The translations under genes were made by a program, and so were the position numbers. From positions 1-13,745 of the forward strand of contig JANDJZ010001046.1 of the NCBI GenBank assembly GCA_027943245.1: DNA of 13,745 nucleotides, given 5' to 3'. Positions 8,715-13,745 of this stretch are shown here, in pieces; the stretch's first letter is position 1, and each line of letters starts with the position of its first letter. The notes beneath the pieces are model-generated. The model saw nothing but the letters and a program-made list of their open reading frames with translations. It did no database searches and was not told the DNA's origin. The DNA comes from Acanthamoeba sp. SK_2022b. Its lineage: Eukaryota; Discosea; Longamoebia; Acanthamoebidae.

Positions 8715-9171
8715 CTCGGCTTGTTGGTCTTCTCTTGTTGGGTTCTTTTACCTCTCTCTGGTGCGTATTGTTGCTGTGATTGACCCAGCCAACCAATCGC
8801 TTCGCCCACTACGATCCTAACTCCATCGCGTATTGGCAGAAACAAGAAAGAAATAGCTTGTTATTGCAGTTAACGACCAGAGCCCAGGGGCAAAGCTGTG
8901 CGACTTCTTTTTATGTGTCTGTCCGCTTGGTTCTTTGTTGTCCACGCTGCCGACCTGGACGCATTTTTCAGTTGTGGTGAGGCGCCTGGAGCTGCCTCTA
9001 AATTGTAGGACCTCGCTCACTGGCGCTCTGGAGCCTCCCAAAGGATTACAAAGGCGAAACACTTGTTTGTGGCTGGTGCCCACCCATGGATTTACAACAG
9101 CAACAACACCTTGCAGCATGCTCCACCTCCAGGCAAGGTACGGTTCTTACACGCGATGGGGGGGGGGCATA
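8715..9171. other. Intergenic region (457 nt): gene 2 promoter and gene 3 3' flank
   Basis: No convincing coding frame. It must hold the gene 2 promoter and 5' UTR (minus strand). A CCAAT pentamer lies at 8793-8797 on the plus strand, about 80 nt upstream of the gene 2 start. No clear TATA box. A plus-strand stretch near 9086 (ATG, then several Gln codons, ending CAAG|GTACGG) looks like a short exon but has no believable continuation. Confidence 0.55.
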
Positions 9172-9435
9172 TTACTTCTTCTTGCCCTTGGCGTCGCCAG
9201 CAGTCGTAGCGTCGTCTTTCTTCTTTTGCTTCTCCTCCTTGTCCTTCGAATCCTTGTCCTTCTTCTGCTTGTCCTTTTTGGCCTTATCGGAGGGGCTCTT
9301 GTCGCCGTACGCAGCCTGCTGGGTTCCTACCGCAGTGCGTGGAGGCCACGCCAGCGTGGTTGAGGGCGCAGCATAACGAGTCCACAGAGTGGCGCTCGGT
9401 CGAGAGGTTCTCGCAACAACAGCAACACGATTCAT
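9172..9435 (-). CDS. Small Lys-rich protein with mitochondrial-type N-terminus
   Basis: Single-exon frame of 87 residues; ATG at 9435-9433 with A at -3. The first 40 or so residues are rich in Arg, Ser, Thr and Ala with no acidic residue (MNRVAVVARTSRPSATLWTR), as in a mitochondrial presequence. The second half is almost all Lys, Asp and Glu, ending GDAKGKKK. No known family recognised. It may instead be the last exon of a longer gene, since AGCAG just upstream of the ATG could be an acceptor. Confidence 0.5.
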   Translation of the reverse strand: MNRVAVVARTSRPSATLWTRYAAPSTTLAWPPRTAVGTQQAAYGDKSPSDKAKKDKQKKDKDSKDKEEKQKKKDDATTAGDAKGKKK

Positions 9436-9446
9436 TCTGCTCAGCT

Positions 9447-9850
9447 TCAGGTTTTAAGATCTGTCGTCTGTCCATTTTCTTGTCGGAATGTTCTTGCCAC
9501 GTAACCAGCCACCTTAACAGAGAGCCACAGACCAATGTTGTTATCTTTTTCAGCTGAAAAGCTGTACAAATTAGTGGTGCATGGCTCCAAACAGTACATG
9601 TACATTCCTCCAGTGTCATGTATATCCAGATGCACCTCTGTCACTTTCCACCTCCCAGATCTGTTGCGTCTTACTTGGAAGAAGCTCCAGCTTTTTAGCT
9701 GAAGAAGAAAACTAACACTTCATGTGACTTTTATCGTTCTTGTAGCTTACTACCTGTGGCGCCTTTGATGAGCTTCTGGTCCACCTGCGTCCTGAGAAGG
9801 AGGCTTTGAAAAAAGCCAGAGGTTTGGCAGCGAAAATGCGGGGAGTGCAT
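9447..9850 (-). CDS. Hypothetical 95-residue protein (2 exons, tentative)
   Basis: Minus-strand model: exon 9850-9754 starts MHSPHFRCQTSG and ends QKLIKGAT; intron 9753-9638 (GTAGTA...GACAG); exon 9637-9447 begins EVHLDIHDTGGMYMYCLEP and ends QTTDLKT, TGA. Total 288 nt, in frame. The second exon looks like a beta-rich globular piece (NIGLWLSVKVAGYVARTF). Codons are less GC-rich at third positions than in the neighbours. A variant with a 24-nt microexon (9698-9675) also keeps the frame. The plus strand here also has two good-looking acceptors (before 9552 and 9746) and an open frame, so the strand is not certain. Family not recognised. The stop lies 11 nt before the ATG of the Lys-rich gene. 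Confidence 0.38.
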
Positions 9851-9945
9851 TACCATGACATCAGCTCACTCCCTGGCCCGCAACAGTCGGTTTTCCCACA
9901 GGGGCCACCTTGTTGTGAAGCTTCTACTTTAGCCAGTGCGGGTAG
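9851..9945. promoter_or_regulatory. Candidate 95-nt divergent promoter region
   Basis: If both start codons are right, the unknown minus-strand gene (9850) and the phosphatase (9946) start back to back with only 95 nt between them, so promoter elements and 5' UTRs would have to overlap. No TATA box seen. Confidence 0.3.
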
Positions 9946-11290
9946 ATGCTACAGTCGCGTGTGTTTAGAGTGCTCCTGATTGCTTTCACATTATGTTCTT
10001 CTGCTGCGACATCGAGTGGCCTGACAAGGGGCAAGTACTTTGACCGCGTCTTCATCATCCTCCTCGAGAACCAACCCTTTGAGAAGTACCCCACAGATAA
10101 CCCTCCCAGCGTTGTCTCCAACCGGAATAATAACTTTGTCAGCCTGCTGTAGTGTGGTCAAGAACGACCTGTTTAAGAGCCTCTCGGAGCGCGGCACCCT
10201 CTTGACAAACTACACGGCGGTTTCCCACCCCTCCCAGCCGAACTATCTGGGTATGGCTACCGCTCCAGCCACCACGCCCCATCTCATGATGGTTGTTATG
10301 TGTGCTCGTGGTAGCAATTACGTCCGGCAGTGACTGGGGCGCAAGTGACGCACCAGTCAACCTCAACGCCAGCAACATCATAGATCTCCTTGAGGCCAAG
10401 GTGCTTCTCGAGCAGATTCAGAGGAATCCTGTTGAAGCCTTGCGCTGATGCTACGCGATGGACATGGCTAGGGTCTCTCGTGGAAAGCTTATGCCGAGGA
10501 CTATCCAACTCCCGGCAGCTCCCGGTGCTTCACCCAAGAAAGCTCTGGCGGGGTCTACTACCGCAAGCACATGCCATTTGTCTCCTATGACAACATCCAG
10601 TGAGCACCTCACCAAAAGCCTGCGTGAGTGGAGGCATGCTCCATCGGACAGTCAGCTGACAGTGGCTCTTCCGTTGGTTCGTTATCATTGGGGGGGGGGC
10701 AGGAACAACTCGACGCGCTGCCAGAAGATCGTGAACGGGAAGCAGCTTGACGTGGACATCAAGAACAATTCCGTTCCCCACTTCTCCTTCTACTCACCCA
10801 ACATCAACAATGACGGTGGACTTCTGTTCCCGCCTCCTCACCAACACGCCCAACTGATGGGATCTCTTCTTCCGACAGGGCACGACAGGGGGCTGGGGTA
10901 TGCGGCAGCGTGGGTCAATGGCTTCCTCGGCCCGCGCCTGCAGAACCGCAACATCACCGAGGGTACGCTCTTCGTTGTGACCTTCGACGAGGATGACTAC
11001 TCCCACGGCAACCACGTCTACACCCTGCTCCTTGGTAAGCTCAGCTTTCTTAGGGTCTTGTTGGAGTCCGGTCGTGGTCGTGGGCCTGACGTCCTGTGCT
11101 CCCTGTGCGCTGGCGACCACTTTGGCCAGGCCCCATGGTGACGCCCAACACCTCGGACAGCACGCACTACGACCACTACTCCCTGCTGCGCACCATTGAG
11201 AGCAATTGGGATCTGGGCGACCTGGGCCGGCACGACACCACGGGCAACACCTTTGCCAACAACTCCCTCACTCCTCCCGGTCCCGCGTAG
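9946..11290 (+). CDS. Secreted acid phosphatase / phosphoesterase-family protein (7 exons)
   Basis: Exons: 9946-10085, 10153-10250, 10315-10400, 10472-10599, 10703-10815, 10879-11034, 11130-11290 (TAG). Total 882 nt, 293 residues. The N-terminus (MLQSRVFRVLLIAFTLCSSA) is a signal peptide. Core motifs in order: FDRVFIILLENQPFE (the early Glu-Asn that binds metal in this superfamily), GTLLTNYTAVSHPSQPNYL, AITSGSDWG, SWKAYAEDYP, PFVSYDNIQ, FYSPNINNDGHD, VTFDEDD and HYSLLRTIESNWDLGDLGR. These are the signatures of the phosphoesterase family (Pfam PF04185), closest in pattern to fungal phosphate-repressible acid phosphatases. Expected role: release of phosphate from organic esters outside the cell or in lysosomes. 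Length is shorter than many fungal forms but all core motifs are present. Confidence 0.85.
10690..10699 (+). repeat. G10 tract just before a 3' splice site
   Basis: Ten G residues directly precede CAG and exon 5 of the phosphatase gene, the same arrangement as in two introns of gene 1. Confidence 0.88.
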
Positions 11291-11371
11291 GGTGCCGCTC
11301 ATGTCCAGAAGGCAAGGGGCAGTCCTTTTCTGGCACAAAAGAGAAAAACATCGTTTCTTTCACCGGCAGCC

Positions 11372-11826
11372 ATGAACGCCACACGAGCAGCTTGGGCCAG
11401 GCCCTCACGCCTCCTGTACCGGCGTGCTGCCCAACGACCTCCGACCAGCGGCACAGGCAGCGGCAGCAGCGGCACCGCGAACAGCAACACCGGCGCCTCG
11501 GGCAGCCAGCCCGGAGGGAGGCGTTGGTTGCCTCCGTGGCCCTTGATGGCCCTCACGGCGGTCGTGGGGGTGGTGTCGGGCTATTACATCTTCCAGCCTC
11601 TCGTTTCTCAAGCCGCAGCTCGAGCCGCCCTCGCGTACGTGCTGCCATGTTTTTCTTTTAATTTTAATTTATTTTATATTGGTATTTCATGACACGCACA
11701 ATTTTTACTCTGGTGGGCAGAAACGTGTCAGGCGGGGCGGAGCCTCCCTTGTCCGCTGGTTCACCAGCGCCGCATCAGCAACAACGTTCGTTCGCCCCCC
11801 CCTTTGGGCCTCCAACACAGTTCTAA
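11372..11826 (+). CDS. Small single-pass membrane protein, probably mitochondrial (2 exons)
   Basis: Exons 11372-11634 and 11721-11826 (TAA); 369 nt, 122 residues. The donor GTACGT (11635) and acceptor GGGCAG flank an AT-rich 86-nt intron, which contrasts sharply with the GC-rich exons. The N-terminus MNATRAAWARPSRLLYRRAA is basic, rich in Ala and Arg and lacks acids, as in a mitochondrial targeting peptide. A Gly/Ser/Thr linker follows, then one TM helix (WPLMALTAVVGVVSGYYIFQ) near residues 55-75 and a Pro/Gln-rich C-terminus ending PPTQF. The form suggests an inner-membrane protein of a respiratory or import complex; family not recognised. It starts 81 nt after the phosphatase stop, same strand. 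Confidence 0.68.
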
Positions 11827-11941
11827 GCTTTTGTAACAGGAGGTAGCGGGGAAGCCAGCACCCCTTCCAAGTAACCACACGCGCAGATGTGTGCCTTGTC
11901 AGCTGTATGGTGGTGCTGTGCGCAACAGTCCCTTACTGGCT

Positions 11942-11947
11942 AATAAA
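11942..11947 (+). terminator. AATAAA poly(A) signal candidate for gene 5
   Basis: AATAAA lies 115 nt after the stop codon, followed by a T/G-rich stretch (TTGGTTGTTTCTGC), as expected downstream of a cleavage site. Confidence 0.5.
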
Positions 11948-12004
11948 TTGGTTGTTTCTGCTGCTGGCCTCTTGGTTCGTTACACTTTACCTAGCAAGCA
12001 ACCA

Positions 12005-12014
12005 AAAATATAAG
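12005..12014 (+). promoter_or_regulatory. TATA-like element
   Basis: AAAATATAAG, the only TATA-like site in the 575-nt region upstream of gene 6. It is about 390 nt from the ATG, implying a long 5' UTR or an unseen 5' UTR intron. Confidence 0.3.
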
Positions 12015-12141
12015 AGAAGAGAAAACATAGGGAATAGCGGTTGACCCAGCGCCGGCCTAAAGACCAACACTTCTGAACCATTTGACGAACGCAAACCCGC
12101 CCAGTAATACAGGTGCTGTATTGCTTCTCGTCTCCGTTCCG

Positions 12142-12154
12142 TTGGCGCGCCAAA
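12142..12154 (+). promoter_or_regulatory. E2F/DP-like palindrome
   Basis: TTGGCGCGCCAAA contains a perfect 12-nt palindrome and matches 13 of 14 positions of the symmetrical E2F site TTTGGCGCGCCAAA. It lies about 250 nt upstream of the gene 6 start. Confidence 0.45.
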
Positions 12155-12401
12155 CCGCAACAGTCAATTTTCTCACTCCAACTCCACTTCACCGACGCAC
12201 CTTCGCGTCCGCTTCGCTCTTTCCCTCGAAAGGCTTTTCGACCACAACCAGAACCAGGAAGAGGCACCAGAGGTACACCTCCGTCGTATTCCCGTTCGTT
12301 GACTTAAACTTCATCACTAACTTTGAAAAACACACAAATCGCGGTTGGGCCAAATCGTAATAGTAAAAATCTCTGCAATTTTGAGAGTTTAGTCAAAGAG
12401 A

Positions 12402-13745
12402 ATGGAGAGCGTGGCGTCGTCGGCGGAGAGCAAGAAGGAGCGGAAGGAGAGGGAGAGGCGCGAGAAGCGCGAAAAGAAGGAGAAGGAGAAGGAGGAAAAA
12501 AAGCGCGCCAAGGAGCAGAAGCGCAAGGAGAAGGAAGAGCTCAAGCTGCAGAAGAAGCGCGAGAAGGAAGAGAAGAAGGAGCTTAAGCGCATCGAGAAGG
12601 AGGAGAAGCGCAACAAGGCCAAGGACAACAATAACAACAATAACGCCAAGAATGGGCGACGACAGACGTTTACCGCGGACGCGGTGGCGACCAAGCTCAA
12701 CCAGAGCCACGAGGTGACGACGTCGAGCCCGCGCATGGCTGCGGAGGCCGACGGCAATGGCGACGCGGCGGCCAAGGCACGCAGCGCCACATTCACACCG
12801 GCGGCCATCACCAAATGGCAAAAGAAGACCAACCAGGGTGACGACAGCGACGAAGGAGAGGGCGCAGCGGCCAGCGCGAGGCAAGAAAACGACAACGACA
12901 AAGCGACCGTTGCCTCTCCGACGAAGAACGAAAACGAGCAGAAGAACGAAAGCGACGCTTCCGCAGACGTCCAACAGCAAAAGAACGAAAGCGACGGAGA
13001 GGTCAATATCGACGAGTCCGACGAGGGCAAGGGAAAGGCCAGGGAGGACGAGGGCACCGTCGGTGGCAGCGCGCTGGTTGAGCCCGAGGCTGTCGACAAC
13101 ACAGCCTCCGCGGACAGTGATGTCGACAGAAAAGCAGCCGCAGAGGCAGCGGCGGCTGCCGAGGAGGCCGCGCGGCGGCGGGAGGCCGAGAGGGAGAGGG
13201 CCGAGGAAGAGGAGCGGAGACGGGAGGCCGAGAAGGAGGCCATGGAGGCCCGGGAGCGTCAGCTTCGACAGCAGCAGGAGCAGCAGCACCGCGAGCGATT
13301 GGAGCGCGAGCAGCAACAGCAACAGCAGCAGCAGCAGCAGCAATCGTCGGGACTCGAGGAGCTCAAGGCACAGCAGAGCGACGTGTTCGCTGCTCTCGAG
13401 GAGCTGAAGCGGGTCGAGCAGGAGGTGTTGGGCCTCAGCGGCTCCCAGTCCAGCGTCGCCGTCGACGCCAGCGCGTCGGCCGAATTCCAGGTGATTGTTG
13501 TCGACAGCATTCCACAGGCCGACGCCGACGCCGACGCCGACGCCCAGGCCCAGGCCCAGGCCCAGGCCGAAGCCGAGGCCAAGCTCCGGCAACAGCAGGA
13601 GCAGGAGGCGCTGGAGGAGGAGAGGCAGAGGCGGCTGGCCAAGGCGCAGGCCGAGGCTGAGCGACTGCAGCGCGAGGCCGAGGAGGCCGAGCAGCGTCGA
13701 CAGCTCGAGCAGCAGCAGCGGGAGGCCGAGCGACGGCGCGCGGAC
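12402..13745 (+). CDS. Long charged coiled-coil protein (3' partial)
   Basis: The ATG at 12402 (A at -3) opens 448 codons with no stop, still open at the window edge, and no intron so far. Residues 10-78 are a Lys/Glu/Arg-rich helix (KKERKERERREKREKKEKEK) like the one in gene 1. Residues 79-240 are polar and probably disordered, with acidic Ser clusters (DDSDEGEG, NESDGEVNIDESDEG) that resemble CK2 sites and one hydrophobic patch (TFTPAAITKWQKKT). From about 245 an Ala/Glu/Arg coiled coil begins, broken by a run of 11 Gln (13311-13343) and by alternating Asp-Ala and Gln-Ala dipeptides (13519-13566). No catalytic domain is visible yet; it could be a scaffold or the N-terminal arm of a larger enzyme. 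Confidence 0.85.
   Translation, partial: MESVASSAESKKERKERERREKREKKEKEKEEKKRAKEQKRKEKEELKLQKKREKEEKKELKRIEKEEKRNKAKDNNNNNNAKNGRRQTFTADAVATKLNQSHEVTTSSPRMAAEADGNGDAAAKARSATFTPAAITKWQKKTNQGDDSDEGEGAAASARQENDNDKATVASPTKNENEQKNESDASADVQQQKNESDGEVNIDESDEGKGKAREDEGTVGGSALVEPEAVDNTASADSDVDRKAAAEAAAAAEEAARRREAERERAEEEERRREAEKEAMEARERQLRQQQEQQHRERLEREQQQQQQQQQQQSSGLEELKAQQSDVFAALEELKRVEQEVLGLSGSQSSVAVDASASAEFQVIVVDSIPQADADADADAQAQAQAQAEAEAKLRQQQEQEALEEERQRRLAKAQAEAERLQREAEEAEQRRQLEQQQREAERRRAD
13311..13343 (+). repeat. CAG/CAA repeat encoding 11 Gln
   Basis: Eleven glutamine codons, eight CAG and three CAA, inside the coiled-coil region of gene 6. The interruptions suggest a tract stable enough to be kept as protein. 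Confidence 0.9.
13519..13566 (+). repeat. Hexanucleotide repeats encoding (Asp-Ala)n and (Gln-Ala)n
   Basis: GCCGAC is repeated about four times and changes to GCCCAG repeats, then GCCGAA/GCCGAG. One array therefore drifts from Asp-Ala to Gln-Ala to Glu-Ala, a sign of hexamer expansion under a helix-forming constraint. Confidence 0.88.

Larger units (their letters stand above)
11827..12401. other. Intergenic region (575 nt): gene 5 3' UTR and gene 6 promoter
   Basis: No convincing gene. The left part is the 3' UTR of gene 5. From about 11990 it becomes promoter-like: a TATA-like AAAATATAAG near 12005, a palindrome at 12142-12153 and a C/T-rich stretch (12155-12230). The last 100 nt before the ATG are AT-rich with several stops in frame, which supports the ATG at 12402 as a true start. 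Confidence 0.6.

Noticed and set aside
9746..9978. Plus-strand frame starting TTCGAFDELLVHLRPEKEAL after a good acceptor
   Set aside because: No upstream exon with a matching donor and start could be assembled, it runs into the phosphatase start region, and the minus-strand frame has better third-position GC. Kept as an open question in the findings rather than as a gene.
12393..13592. 399-residue open frame on the minus strand opposite gene 6
   Set aside because: It is a Leu/Val shadow of the GC-rich, Lys/Glu/Ala-coding plus strand, with no domain, while the plus frame is open, starts at a good ATG and has coherent coiled-coil content.
1..13745. Mobile element, integrated virus or tRNA gene
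   Set aside because: No transposase, integrase, reverse transcriptase or capsid-like frame, no long terminal or inverted repeats, and no cloverleaf with a TpsiC box was noticed by eye.

Overview
The window is eukaryotic, GC-rich nuclear DNA. It carries densely packed protein genes cut by many short introns (43 to about 285 nt), and most introns are full of simple repeats. No bacterial operon, rRNA, tRNA, CRISPR array or insertion sequence is visible. Intron density, high third-position GC, donors of the type G|GTRCGY, and a Rho/TKL signalling protein next to small mitochondrial proteins suggest an amoebozoan, most like Acanthamoeba. This is inference from gene style; no search was run.

Layout. 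(1) 1-6093, plus strand: the 3' part of a large signalling gene. I resolve 24 exons giving one continuous 1,108-residue frame: a Lys/Glu-rich helix, a RhoGAP domain, a probable EVH1 (WH1)-like PH fold, an EDR1/CTR1-type peptidase-like domain and a TKL-type protein kinase. (2) 6197-8714, minus strand, convergent with gene 1: a 10-exon type I membrane glycoprotein of 553 residues with signal peptide, jelly-roll-like ectodomain, one TM helix and a short acidic tail. (3) 9172-9850, minus strand: two small tentative genes, a Lys-rich protein with a mitochondrial-type N-terminus and a 95-residue unknown protein, in DNA of less typical codon use. (4) 9946-11290, plus strand: a 7-exon secreted acid phosphatase/phosphoesterase of the fungal type (293 residues). 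(5) 11372-11826, plus strand: a 2-exon, 122-residue, probably mitochondrial single-pass membrane protein. (6) 12402 to the end, plus strand: the 5' part of a long charged coiled-coil protein with poly-Gln and dipeptide repeats, preceded by a 575-nt region with a TATA-like element and a perfect palindrome matching the E2F/DP consensus.

The genes do not form one pathway. The most notable is gene 1. Its RhoGAP domain lacks the catalytic arginine finger (Gln) and the conserved Asn (Ser), so it probably binds Rho-family GTPases without stimulating hydrolysis. That would make it a Rho-sensing module on an EDR1-domain kinase, whose own DFG motif is DFN. Exon borders were set by hand from domain continuity and phase. 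For every multi-exon model the exon lengths sum to a multiple of three with no internal stop.
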